A stretch of DNA of 35,490 nt, from assembly GCA_022775005.1 (NCBI GenBank), contig JALFJR010000080.1, positions 1 to 35,490 on the forward strand, in the 5' to 3' direction. A program made the position numbers and the translations under genes. Positions 25,250 to 32,998 of this stretch are shown here, piece after piece. Each line of letters begins with the position of its first letter. Positions within the stretch are counted from its first letter, which is position 1. This DNA is from Parabacteroides sp. (GTDB taxonomy: Bacteria; Bacteroidota; Bacteroidia; Bacteroidales; Tannerellaceae). A model generated the notes under the pieces. It was not told the origin of the DNA, did no database searches, and saw nothing but the letters and a program-made list of their open reading frames with translations.

Positions 25250-26071
25250 TCACGAATGACGCATTCTTTGACCACATTTGGGACATCGAAGAATAGCTTC
25301 ATCATCCGTACCCGGTGGAAACACGACTAAATCATGACAGTTAGGACACCGAATATATTCCTTATTACAAAAAGGACACTTTCCCCAACTATCAGAAGAT
25401 GGCACATCATCTATTAAACGCGGAATTAATCTGAATCCTTTCCATGGATGATTATAATTTTCTATTGCTTTTTCTGCCATGCCAGACAGAATTTCCTTCA
25501 ATGAAGAGTGCTCTAATCCAACTATTTCGTCACATTCCTTACAAAATCCAAATAGACCTATTTTAAAATTTTCTCCACAATTATTACAATGATAGGTAAC
25601 AATTTCATCCAAAAGATCCTCTTCTGGAACAACATAAATCTTGCCACAGTGAGGACATCTAATTTTCCCTTCTAATTTTTCTTCTTTCTCTTCTTGTTCC
25701 CAGTCTTCCCAGTCATAACCTGCTGCAATATCCGTAGTTGACAATATCAGCTGATCACCATTATCCTTAAAGGCATAAGCTTTATAGGGAAGTATGTCTT
25801 TTATCTCTTGTGCAGTTACGCCTTTCAAAAGAAGACCGACATTATCCCCTATCTCACCTTGATCCAATAGTTTTTTAAACATCTCAACACCAACGGCATA
25901 CGCTGCTAATGTAACTTGAGGATCTTCAACAGCAGATATCAGGATCATATCTCCAACTACAACTTTTCCTGAATGAATAAGACCTGTTATAACAGCACCA
26001 TGGCCGGTAATATCAAAAACTTCTTCAATTTTCATTGAAAAATCATCGTTTATAGTAAGTGTCTTTCTCAT
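25250..26071 (-). CDS. EF-Tu domain II fused to zinc ribbons (no GTPase domain)
   Basis: The 273-residue protein begins with a beta-barrel closely resembling domain II of EF-Tu. IEEVFDITGHGAVITGLIHSG corresponds to the [20 protein letters not shown] region, and VGVEMFKKLLDQGEIGDNVG to the VEMFRKLLDEG segment (about residues 11-100). The G domain that normally precedes it is absent, as is domain III. After an acidic linker (about 119-135) come six CxxC pairs: Cys139/142, 162/165, 177/180, 232/235, 242/245 and 263/266. These are enough for three zinc sites or about three zinc ribbons. A helical segment at 186-215 separates the first and last ribbons. Binding to RNA, tRNA or another protein is an inference. 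It lies 35 bases after the DUF697-like gene, probably in one operon. The start could also be the ATG at residue 13. Confidence 0.75.
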   Translation of the reverse strand: MRKTLTINDDFSMKIEEVFDITGHGAVITGLIHSGKVVVGDMILISAVEDPQVTLAAYAVGVEMFKKLLDQGEIGDNVGLLLKGVTAQEIKDILPYKAYAFKDNGDQLILSTTDIAAGYDWEDWEQEEKEEKLEGKIRCPHCGKIYVVPEEDLLDEIVTYHCNNCGENFKIGLFGFCKECDEIVGLEHSSLKEILSGMAEKAIENYNHPWKGFRLIPRLIDDVPSSDSWGKCPFCNKEYIRCPNCHDLVVFPPGTDDEAILRCPKCGQRMRHS

Positions 26072-26106
26072 ACTTTTATTTTTAAAGTTCTGTTATTCAA
26101 TGCATA

Positions 26107-26706
26107 TTAGTTCTCGTTCTTATAGTCCTTCTTTGCCTCTTTGATAAACTCCTTTATTTCAGACTTGTTGTTCTTCAAGAAATCATCAACAGAAGCCTTT
26201 AATTGATTTTCATCCACTACACCGCCCTTTCCAACCAGAGCTGTCAATGCTTTCAGATAAACATAGCCAGACGCCAATGTGACAGCATACAAAGCACCGC
26301 TCATAATGGCAGCACCACCAATCGATCCAATTCCCGGAATAAATTTCATGGCACCGCCTACAGCTAACACTGCCGCATAACTCGCCAAATTAGTAGCTAC
26401 GGCAGAAGCAATGGTTTTCAATGCGCTTTCACCTAACTTCATACCCAACTTGCTGTTTATTCGGAGATACATTGTCCAAATATTCGCAGCTCCAGCTGCT
26501 ACATCAGCTCCCGGCACAGGAATCCATGCCGATCCAACCGCTATTTTCGCATGCAATTTGACAACATCGGCAATTTCTTGAGGCAGAGCCTCTTCCTTCC
26601 CTTTATCCATTGCCTCGACCAACTTCACCGCAATGTGTAACAGATGTGCACTCATGATAGATTTGTTCTTTTCATCGCCTCCCCCTGTCCCCTCCGGCAT
26701 CGGCAT
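26107..26706 (-). CDS. DUF697-like membrane-associated protein
   Basis: About 199 residues. A hydrophilic N-terminus is followed by two hydrophobic blocks (about 53-82 with IPVPGADVAAGAANIW, and about 93-155 with FIPGIGSIGGAAIMSGALYAV). A lysine-rich C-terminal helix ends the chain. The repeated pattern of a proline-glycine turn followed by Gly/Ala-rich helices is that of DUF697, a domain usually attached to the C-terminus of Era-like GTPases; here it stands alone. Membrane association is likely. The start is uncertain: ATG at 26706 or 26700, or TTG at 26724. It is the first gene of the three-gene cluster and lies directly beside a 210-bp foldback sequence. Confidence 0.6.
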   Translation of the reverse strand: MPMPEGTGGGDEKNKSIMSAHLLHIAVKLVEAMDKGKEEALPQEIADVVKLHAKIAVGSAWIPVPGADVAAGAANIWTMYLRINSKLGMKLGESALKTIASAVATNLASYAAVLAVGGAMKFIPGIGSIGGAAIMSGALYAVTLASGYVYLKALTALVGKGGVVDENQLKASVDDFLKNNKSEIKEFIKEAKKDYKNEN

Positions 26707-26730
26707 TATCTTTAAGTCTAACAAAAAACA

Positions 26731-26940
26731 AAGCGGGGAACTATCTTCATTATCGACTTGGGGGCTCTGGAATGCCTGCTATGCTATAATGAATAGATAG
26801 CTCCACGCTTGTAAAATGGTATATGAAACCCATCCCTCAGGAAAGGAATATGCACTTAAACAAGCGTAGAGGCTATTCTTCCATTATCTTGCATAGCGAA
26901 ATTTTCCAGATTTCCAAGTCAAGATAATATCTGAACGCTT
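26731..26940. repeat. 210-bp imperfect foldback (inverted repeat)
   Basis: The two halves match in order when one is reversed and complemented: AAGCG, TTATC, GACTTGG, TCTGGAA, GCTATGC, ATAATG, AATAG, CTC.ACGCTTGT, then TATAT near the centre at about 26836. Small loops and bulges separate these blocks. The element ends 25 bases before the DUF697-like start and lies inside the presumed leader. No flanking target duplication is visible. It may be a miniature foldback element or a structured RNA leader. The remaining bases of the gap 26707-27225 hold promoter boxes and operator-like palindromes. Confidence 0.8.
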
Positions 26941-26985
26941 CTACGTTATGCCACTAATAAGTTAGTAGCCGTTGCTACACAGGAG

Positions 26986-26993
26986 CAAAAGTA
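26986..26993 (-). promoter_or_regulatory. Putative -7 element of the DUF697/EF-Tu-II cluster
   Basis: The minus strand reads TACTTTTG, matching TAnnTTTG. A transcript from here would have a leader of about 270 bases that includes the whole foldback sequence. Confidence 0.45.
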
Positions 26994-27097
26994 ATCGGTC
27001 TGACCGAGAATGCCAAACTTTTCTCCGGTTTGTTTTCATTTTTCTTTGAAATTTGCGATGGATTCTCCTCACCTACTGCTACCTATTTCCCCATTAA

Positions 27098-27178
27098 TCC
27101 CTCAATGAGGGACGAAAACAATCAAAAATATCCCTCAATAAGGGACGTTTTTCAACAAATTAATCCCTCAATGAGGGA
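27098..27178. promoter_or_regulatory. Three 15-bp palindromic operator-like sites, 33-bp period
   Basis: TCCCTCAATGAGGGA occurs at 27098-27112 and 27164-27178, and TCCCTCAATAAGGGA at 27131-27145. The starts are exactly 33 bases apart, about three helical turns, so all sites face the same side of DNA. The last site ends 7 bases before the -7 box of the ATPase gene. Confidence 0.85.
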
Positions 27179-27185
27179 TTTTGAG

Positions 27186-27193
27186 TATATTTG
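27186..27193 (+). promoter_or_regulatory. Putative -7 element of the ATPase gene
   Basis: TATATTTG matches TAnnTTTG and lies 32 bases before the ATG at 27226, next to the third palindrome. Confidence 0.7.
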
Positions 27194-27225
27194 CTGCTCA
27201 TTCATCCACATAATCGCTACATCCT

Positions 27226-28395
27226 ATGATAGACAACAGACTATATGCATACATGTCGGAGCTACTGAAACAAACTCCGATGTCTTTAGTGAGATACAAA
27301 TATGACCAAATCAACTGGGAAGGAAGGCTTGTCGGCATAGTAGGACCAAGAGGTGTCGGCAAATCGACCATGGTGTTACAACGCATTAAGCAAAGCCAAG
27401 GCGGTCACCATCTCTATGTCTCCGCAGACAATATGTATTTCTCAAACCATAATCTGGTGGATTTGGTCGATGACTTCGTGAAAGAGGGAGGCACACATAT
27501 TTACATTGATGAAATCCACAAATATGCCGGCTGGAGCCGAGAATTGAAACAATCTTATGATATGCATCCTAATTTGCACATTGTGTTTACCGGTTCATCG
27601 GTGCTGGACATTAAGCAAGGAGAAATGGATCTCAACCGAAGGACAGTCATCTACGATATGCAAGGACTGTCCTTTCGAGAATACTTGCATCTCTTCCACC
27701 AAATCCAATGCCGTCCATACACGTTAGCAGAGATTCTGCATTGCCAAGTCAGTATCCCTGAGATCGATCACCCTCTACCGCTGTTTCGCGACTATTTGAA
27801 CCGAGGTTATTATCCTTTTGCTCTGGAGAACGATTTTGTACCCAAAATGATTCAGGTCGTGGCACAAACCGTAGAGGTGGATATTCCTCAATATGCTGAC
27901 ATGAAAGCCTCTACAGCACGAAAGCTAAAAAGGATGCTTGCTATCTTAGCCACACTTGCTCCTTTCAAGCCCAGCATGAAGAGCTTAGCGAATGAGATAG
28001 GTGTGAGCAAAAATAACGTACCCGACTATTTGATTTATCTGGAACGAGCCGGCATGATCGGTCTTCTGCGAGATGACACTGGCGGCATCCGCAATTTAGG
28101 CAAAGTGGAAAAGGTGTATATTGACAATCCAAGCCTCATGTCCGCACTCACTTCGGAAGTCAACATCGGCAACTTGCGAGAGACCTTCTTCTACAACCAA
28201 ATGCGTGTAAATCATGATGTCAGAGACTCTAAAGCTTCTGATTTTAGCATAGATGGCTACACGTTCGAAATCGGTGGACGCAAGAAAGGCAAACAACAAA
28301 TCGAAGGCATTCCAAACAGTTTCATCGTCAAAGATGACATTGAAACAGGGCATGGCATTGTCATACCCTTGTGGACGTTTGGTATGAACTATTGA
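27226..28395 (+). CDS. AAA_14/DUF4143 family ATP-binding protein
   Basis: A 389-residue P-loop ATPase with Walker A GPRGVGKST (40-48), Walker B HIYIDEIHKY (91-100) and a sensor-like IVFTGSS near 120. The next part contains a winged-helix-like segment (MKSLANEIGVSKNNVPDYLIYLERAG) and the DUF4143-type C-terminus. There the acidic/lysine pattern (DFSIDGYTFEIGGRKKGK) recalls a PD-(D/E)xK nuclease-like fold. Members of this large family are common in Bacteroidales and their function is unclear; DNA or toxin-antitoxin-like roles have been suggested. It is a single-gene unit with its own operator-like promoter region, and its last seven bases overlap the end of the convergent nucleoside hydrolase gene. 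Confidence 0.85.
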   Translation: MIDNRLYAYMSELLKQTPMSLVRYKYDQINWEGRLVGIVGPRGVGKSTMVLQRIKQSQGGHHLYVSADNMYFSNHNLVDLVDDFVKEGGTHIYIDEIHKYAGWSRELKQSYDMHPNLHIVFTGSSVLDIKQGEMDLNRRTVIYDMQGLSFREYLHLFHQIQCRPYTLAEILHCQVSIPEIDHPLPLFRDYLNRGYYPFALENDFVPKMIQVVAQTVEVDIPQYADMKASTARKLKRMLAILATLAPFKPSMKSLANEIGVSKNNVPDYLIYLERAGMIGLLRDDTGGIRNLGKVEKVYIDNPSLMSALTSEVNIGNLRETFFYNQMRVNHDVRDSKASDFSIDGYTFEIGGRKKGKQQIEGIPNSFIVKDDIETGHGIVIPLWTFGMNY

Positions 28396-29390
28396 GGCAA
28401 GTGCATCATATATCCCTCGATCACGGCTGCGATTTGCGAGGGAGTCATACGAAAAAGCAAGCGGGCATGAGGGCCATTCACATCGGGTTGCCAGCCATTG
28501 CGACCTTCCTCATCCAAGACTTGGAAACGACCACGCTCAATCTCGAAATAGGGTGCATAGCCTTTAATGGCCACCAACACAGCGGTTTGATCCCAGCTCA
28601 TGCGCCCATCGGGATCGCCTTCGGCAAAGCTCATCGCATAGGCCTCTTTGACAGGGCTATGCGCTGTGGACATAGAGACCAATTTCTTACCCGTCAGCAC
28701 CTTATCGCCAATCTCAAAGCCACTAAACAGGATCTCGGTTGGCCATTCGGCGGCAACCTCACGGGATGCCTCTACATCGCAATAGACATTGAACTCCTTA
28801 CCTTCAGGGAAGGCTCCGGCCATCGAAACCAAGCGCTTTACCTTACGAGCGACTAACTCTTTACCGGTCAACGGGCTATAAGCATCTGCCGGACTGTGCA
28901 ACAACTCCTTGAGATTGGTGAAAAAGCCGACCGTGCAGATCACGACGCTACTATCAGGTTGCTGAGCCAGCAGCTGTCGATAGATGGCCACCGCATCCGG
29001 CGCATCGGAAGTCTTAATCGTGGGATGGGGATAATGCGCAGGCAACGCATCCGTCCATTTCTCTTTATGCCAGGTGGTTAAGTTTGCTGCCGTAGGACTT
29101 TTCGTCGCACCCACCGGTATTTCTGGTCGGTTGAAATAGCCATTGATCACCTCCATACAGGGCACTACTCGCTCGTCGGCATTGGAAGAAACTATGGCCA
29201 ATATCTCTACCTGTCCGCTATCGGCCAAAGCATGCATCAAAGCCATCGCGCCTACGTCATCATAATCAGGACCTAAATCTGTATCCAGAATCAATCGTAC
29301 ACTTTCCGCCTCTTCCGATAAAGAGGCTGCAAGTTGGCCTTGACAGGCAACCAACAAGACCCAACCAATCAGCCATACTATCTTTTTCAT
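28389..29390 (-). CDS. Nucleoside hydrolase, probable lipoprotein
   Basis: The 333-residue protein starts MKKIVWLIGWVLLVAC, a signal peptide with lipobox LVAC, so it is probably anchored in the envelope. The mature part begins with the nucleoside-hydrolase calcium motif DTDLGPDYDDVGA, and has further family features such as ICTVGFFTNL. It would cleave the N-glycosidic bond of nucleosides; the specificity cannot be read. The ATG at 29390 is preferred; one at 29402 is possible and lies directly after the upstream stop. It follows the oxidoreductase gene with almost no spacing, so both are likely on one mRNA. Confidence 0.88.
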   Translation of the reverse strand: MKKIVWLIGWVLLVACQGQLAASLSEEAESVRLILDTDLGPDYDDVGAMALMHALADSGQVEILAIVSSNADERVVPCMEVINGYFNRPEIPVGATKSPTAANLTTWHKEKWTDALPAHYPHPTIKTSDAPDAVAIYRQLLAQQPDSSVVICTVGFFTNLKELLHSPADAYSPLTGKELVARKVKRLVSMAGAFPEGKEFNVYCDVEASREVAAEWPTEILFSGFEIGDKVLTGKKLVSMSTAHSPVKEAYAMSFAEGDPDGRMSWDQTAVLVAIKGYAPYFEIERGRFQVLDEEGRNGWQPDVNGPHARLLFRMTPSQIAAVIEGYMMHLPQ

Positions 29391-29406
29391 CGTCAACCGC
29401 ATCCTT

Positions 29407-30426
29407 TTATTTTGCGTCAGCCGGATAAACCACGCCAAGCTGACGACGAATTTCGTCGATAATCTCTATGGAAATCAATGAATTGGCATGACTATTAATC
29501 GTTGATTCCCGCTTGCCGGCCAGTACTAAATTGATAAACTCAGCCACCTCATAATAATACTCATCCTTTTCGGTCAAGGCTGAAATGTCCTCCGGAACAG
29601 GGTCAGGGCCCTTTCCCATCGCCGGAGCTAAACGAGACGTAAAAGTAACTTTCCGAATGATGTTGATGCGATCGAGCGTCAGGTTTCCACTCTCGCCTTG
29701 GATCTCCGTAGGCAACGCCGAATTAGCGATCTTCGAATAGAGGATGGTCGCATTCATGTCATCATAAGTGAAATTAACGGCTCCTTGCCCATCCACCCCG
29801 GTAGAAAGCAAAATACCAGAAGCGTCGATTTTTTTCGGTTTGCCAAACAGCACGACCATCGGATAGAGCGTATAAACACCAATATCCATCATGGCTCCAT
29901 TGGAATATTCTGGCTTAAAGGCATTCAGCACGATACCCTCCTTGAACTTATCGTAACGAGAGGAATATTGGCAATAGCAAGCAAAATAGCGACGAACCTG
30001 GCCAATCCTTTCCAGATTGTTTCGCACAGCCAAGAAATTAGGCGTTAAAGTAGGCTTCATGGCTTCCATCAAGGTAACCCCATACCGCTCAGAGGCCTCA
30101 ATCATGGCTTTAGCCTCTTTTGCGTTGGAAGCCAACGGTTTCTCGCACAGCACATGTTTACCATGACTCATGCAAAGAATGCTCTGCTCCGCATGTTTAA
30201 AGTTTGGCGAAGCGATATAGACCGCATCAATCAGCGGACTCTTCGCCATCTCCTCTAAAGAGGTAAAGGTATAAGGTATCTGATGTTTGGCTGCAAACGT
30301 ATCCGCAGTCTCCTGCTTACGCGAACAAACCGCCACCAACTCAAACCGTTCATCCTGACGAGCACCCGCAATCACCCAGTCGGTAATAAAATTGGTGCCG
30401 ACCACACCAAAACGCACTTTATTCAT
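29407..30426 (-). CDS. Gfo/Idh/MocA family oxidoreductase
   Basis: A 339-residue NAD(P)-dependent sugar-type dehydrogenase. The N-terminal Rossmann segment KVRFGVVGTNFITDW has a Gly-Thr-Asn variant of GxGxxG, followed by the hallmark CEKPLASNAKEAKAMI. The C-terminal alpha/beta domain contains GAMMDIGVYTLYP. The substrate is unknown. The ATG at 30426 is chosen over one four codons upstream because it gives the usual N-terminus. No signal peptide is seen, so it is cytoplasmic. It is followed directly by the nucleoside hydrolase gene, which suggests a joint role in nucleoside or ribose-type sugar use (inference). Confidence 0.88.
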   Translation of the reverse strand: MNKVRFGVVGTNFITDWVIAGARQDERFELVAVCSRKQETADTFAAKHQIPYTFTSLEEMAKSPLIDAVYIASPNFKHAEQSILCMSHGKHVLCEKPLASNAKEAKAMIEASERYGVTLMEAMKPTLTPNFLAVRNNLERIGQVRRYFACYCQYSSRYDKFKEGIVLNAFKPEYSNGAMMDIGVYTLYPMVVLFGKPKKIDASGILLSTGVDGQGAVNFTYDDMNATILYSKIANSALPTEIQGESGNLTLDRINIIRKVTFTSRLAPAMGKGPDPVPEDISALTEKDEYYYEVAEFINLVLAGKRESTINSHANSLISIEIIDEIRRQLGVVYPADAK

Positions 30427-30462
30427 TGACTCTAACAAAGAGGAATTATAAATTATAGGTTA

Positions 30463-30526
30463 TGAATTATGAATTATAGATTAAGAATTAGAGAGATTCT
30501 CAGTTTAATCCATAATTCATAATTCA
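30463..30526. repeat. AT-rich 23-bp inverted repeat
   Basis: TGAATTATGAATTATAGATT (left arm from 30463) is matched by its near-complement at 30504-30526, with an 18-base loop. It lies between gcvT and the oxidoreductase gene. It is built from repeated GAATTAT words and may act as a weak terminator or spacer. Confidence 0.7.
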
Positions 30527-30537
30527 AAATTCTTTAT

Positions 30538-31623
30538 CTATTTCCGGAACGGAGCCTTTACTACATTGGCTTTCAGGCTCTTGTTGCGCACCTTGATATA
30601 GATCTCGCTGCCCACCTTCGAAAACTCGGTCTTGACATAACCCATACCGATGCCCTTCTTCAAGACAGGAGACATCGTACCCGAGGTAACCACACCGATC
30701 ACATAGCCTTCCGCATCAGCGATCTCATAGCCATGACGGGGGATTCCCTTCTCTGCCAGCTCAAAAGCGCAAAGCTTACGGGTAACGCCCTCTTTTTTTT
30801 GACGCTCCAGCTCAGCACGGTTGGTGAACTCCTTACCATCCACAAACTTCGTGATCCAGCCCAAGCCAGCCTCAATCGGAGAGGTGGTATCATCAAGGTC
30901 ATTGCCATAGAGACAGAAGCCCATCTCCAAACGCAAGGTATCACGTGCGCCCAAACCAATCGGCTTAATACCCTCGGGCTTACCAGCCTCGAAAATCGCA
31001 TTCCAGATGGTCATTGCATCTTCTAAATGGAAATAGAGCTCAAAACCTCCCGCTCCGGTATAACCTGTGTTAGAGATGATCACCTCCTTGCAGCCCGCAA
31101 ACTCACCGGTCGTGAAGGCATAGTAGGGAATCGCAGAGAGATCTACCGGAGTAAGACGTTGCAACACTTCGATGGCCTTCGGACCCTGAATAGCCAACTG
31201 GCCTGTCTTGTCGGAAGAGTTCTCCAACTCAGCTCCCATCGGATTGTGGCTGTTGCACCATGCCCAGTCTTTATCGATATTACCAGCATTGACCACCAAC
31301 AGGTATTTCTCCGGCTCGTAGTGATAAACTAACAAGTCATCGACAATTCCCCCCTGCTCATTGGGGAAGCAGGTATATTGTGCCTTACCCAAGGGCAATT
31401 TGGAGGCATCATTCGAGGTAATGCTCTGGATAAAAGCCAACGCATTCGGGCCCTTTACCCAAAACTCACCCATGTGAGAGACATCAAACACGCCCACGCC
31501 ATTAACAACGGTCATGTGCTCATCAATAATTCCTGAATACTCGATCGGCATGTTAAAGCCGGCGAACTCATGCATCTTCGCCCCTAAAGCGATGTGCAAG
31601 TCAGTAAACGGAGTCGTTTTCAT
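30538..31623 (-). CDS. gcvT: Glycine cleavage system aminomethyltransferase (T protein)
   Basis: GcvT transfers the methylene group from the aminomethyl-lipoyl H protein to tetrahydrofolate, releasing ammonia. The 361-residue protein has the N-terminal [20 protein letters not shown] and [12 protein letters not shown]. It also has the folate-binding [15 protein letters not shown] and [19 protein letters not shown], all typical. Length is normal. The genes for GcvP and GcvH are not in the window. It starts 37 bases after pepT, so the two could share a transcript; no glycine riboswitch fits in that gap. Confidence 0.97.
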   Translation of the reverse strand: MKTTPFTDLHIALGAKMHEFAGFNMPIEYSGIIDEHMTVVNGVGVFDVSHMGEFWVKGPNALAFIQSITSNDASKLPLGKAQYTCFPNEQGGIVDDLLVYHYEPEKYLLVVNAGNIDKDWAWCNSHNPMGAELENSSDKTGQLAIQGPKAIEVLQRLTPVDLSAIPYYAFTTGEFAGCKEVIISNTGYTGAGGFELYFHLEDAMTIWNAIFEAGKPEGIKPIGLGARDTLRLEMGFCLYGNDLDDTTSPIEAGLGWITKFVDGKEFTNRAELERQKKEGVTRKLCAFELAEKGIPRHGYEIADAEGYVIGVVTSGTMSPVLKKGIGMGYVKTEFSKVGSEIYIKVRNKSLKANVVKAPFRK

Positions 31624-31660
31624 GAATAGAAATAATTTGTATTAATGGTTATTATATGTT

Positions 31661-32878
31661 TTACTTTTGTACTGTTAACTCGATGATCTTCAGAACAGTT
31701 TGCATACTCTTCTCCAAAGAGGGAACCGGCAGGAACTCATAACGCCCATGGAAATTCAGCCCACCCGCAAAGATATTGGGACAAGGCAAGCCCATGAACG
31801 AAAGACGGGCACCATCCGTACCTCCACGGATCGGCTTCACCAAAGGCTGCACACCAACCGCCTGCATCGCCTCGAACGCCAAATCCACCACCTGTTTCTG
31901 CGGTTCTACTACCTCACGCATATTGTAGTATTGATCACGCATCTCCAATGTAGCGCATTCCGGATAAGCCGCATTCATTCGCACTACCAACTGCTGGATC
32001 AGCTGTTTCTTCTCCTCAAACAATTTCCGATCGTGATCGCGGATGATATAGGAGAGCGTCGCCTCCTCCACCGATCCGGTCATGCCGATCAAATGGAAGA
32101 AACCTTCATATCCTTCTGTCGTCTCCGGGCGCATGCTCTCCGGCAACCAAGCCGCAAATTCTGTCGCACGCAACGAGGCATTCAACATCTTGTTCTTCGC
32201 ATAACCGGGATGTACGTTCAATCCCTTGAAAGTGACCTTAGCGACCGCCGCATTGAAGTTCTCATACTCCAACTCGCCGACCTGTCCGCCATCGATAGTA
32301 TAACCCCAAGCACAGCCAAATTTCTCTACATCGAAATGATCTGCACCCGCACCAATCTCCTCATCAGGAGTAAAGGCAATACGTACCTTGCCATGCTTCA
32401 ACTCCGGGTGCTCCTTGAGGTAATGCATAGCCTCGATAATCGCTGCTACACCCGCTTTGTCATCTGCGCCCAACAGTGTCGTTCCATCCGTCACGACCAG
32501 CTCCTGCCCCACATAGTCATTCAATTCAGGGAACATACCCGGAGATAAAACGATCCGTTGTGCCTCGTTCAGCACAATATCACCACCTTCGTAAGAAACG
32601 ATACGAGGCTTCACCTCCATGCCCGACAGATCTGGGCTGGTATCTAAATGCGCAATGAAGCCAATCGCAGGCACCTCCTTCTCAGTATTGGCTGGCAAGG
32701 TAGCCATCAAATAGCTATTCTCGTCTAAGGAGATCTCCTCCAAGCCGATAGCTTGAAGCTCAGCGACCAATGCCTCCGCAAAACGACGTTGGCCAGGCGT
32801 ACTGGGTGTGACTCCGGTGGTCTCACTCGACTGTGTATCGAAGGTCACGTAGTGTAAGAAACGATCTAAAACTGCCAT
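31661..32878 (-). CDS. pepT: Peptidase T (tripeptide aminopeptidase)
   Basis: PepT is a di-zinc M20 exopeptidase that removes N-terminal residues from tripeptides in the cytoplasm. The 405-residue protein has the metal motifs [12 protein letters not shown] (His and nearby Asp), [11 protein letters not shown] (bridging Asp), [14 protein letters not shown] (catalytic Glu and ligand Glu) and the C-terminal [13 protein letters not shown]. Length matches the family. A promoter-like TACTTTTA (one mismatch) lies on the minus strand at 32915-32922. Confidence 0.96.
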   Translation of the reverse strand: MAVLDRFLHYVTFDTQSSETTGVTPSTPGQRRFAEALVAELQAIGLEEISLDENSYLMATLPANTEKEVPAIGFIAHLDTSPDLSGMEVKPRIVSYEGGDIVLNEAQRIVLSPGMFPELNDYVGQELVVTDGTTLLGADDKAGVAAIIEAMHYLKEHPELKHGKVRIAFTPDEEIGAGADHFDVEKFGCAWGYTIDGGQVGELEYENFNAAVAKVTFKGLNVHPGYAKNKMLNASLRATEFAAWLPESMRPETTEGYEGFFHLIGMTGSVEEATLSYIIRDHDRKLFEEKKQLIQQLVVRMNAAYPECATLEMRDQYYNMREVVEPQKQVVDLAFEAMQAVGVQPLVKPIRGGTDGARLSFMGLPCPNIFAGGLNFHGRYEFLPVPSLEKSMQTVLKIIELTVQK

Positions 32879-32942
32879 ATCGGTATCTCTTTATTTACGT
32901 TGTTGATTTTCGCGTAAAAGTAGGCAATGCCCGCTAAACCAC

Positions 32943-32975
32943 AAAAAAAATAGCGAGACAAAACGCCTCGCTATT
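32943..32975 (-). terminator. Intrinsic terminator of the PurF-like gene
   Basis: AATAGCGAG and CTCGCTATT form a stem around a 9-base loop, followed on the minus strand by eight T residues, 24 bases after the stop. Confidence 0.92.
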
Positions 32976-32998
32976 CGTTATATTTAAAAAAAGCGGTA

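Noticed and set aside
27030-27305. 91-residue frame upstream of the ATPase with an 11-residue repeat
   Set aside because: The repeat comes from the three 33-bp-spaced palindromes in the promoter; the frame overlaps the ATPase start and has no protein-like features.
27226-28395. CRISPR or restriction defence system around the ATPase
   Set aside because: No repeat-spacer array, methylase or endonuclease gene is present; the three palindromes are promoter sites, not CRISPR repeats.
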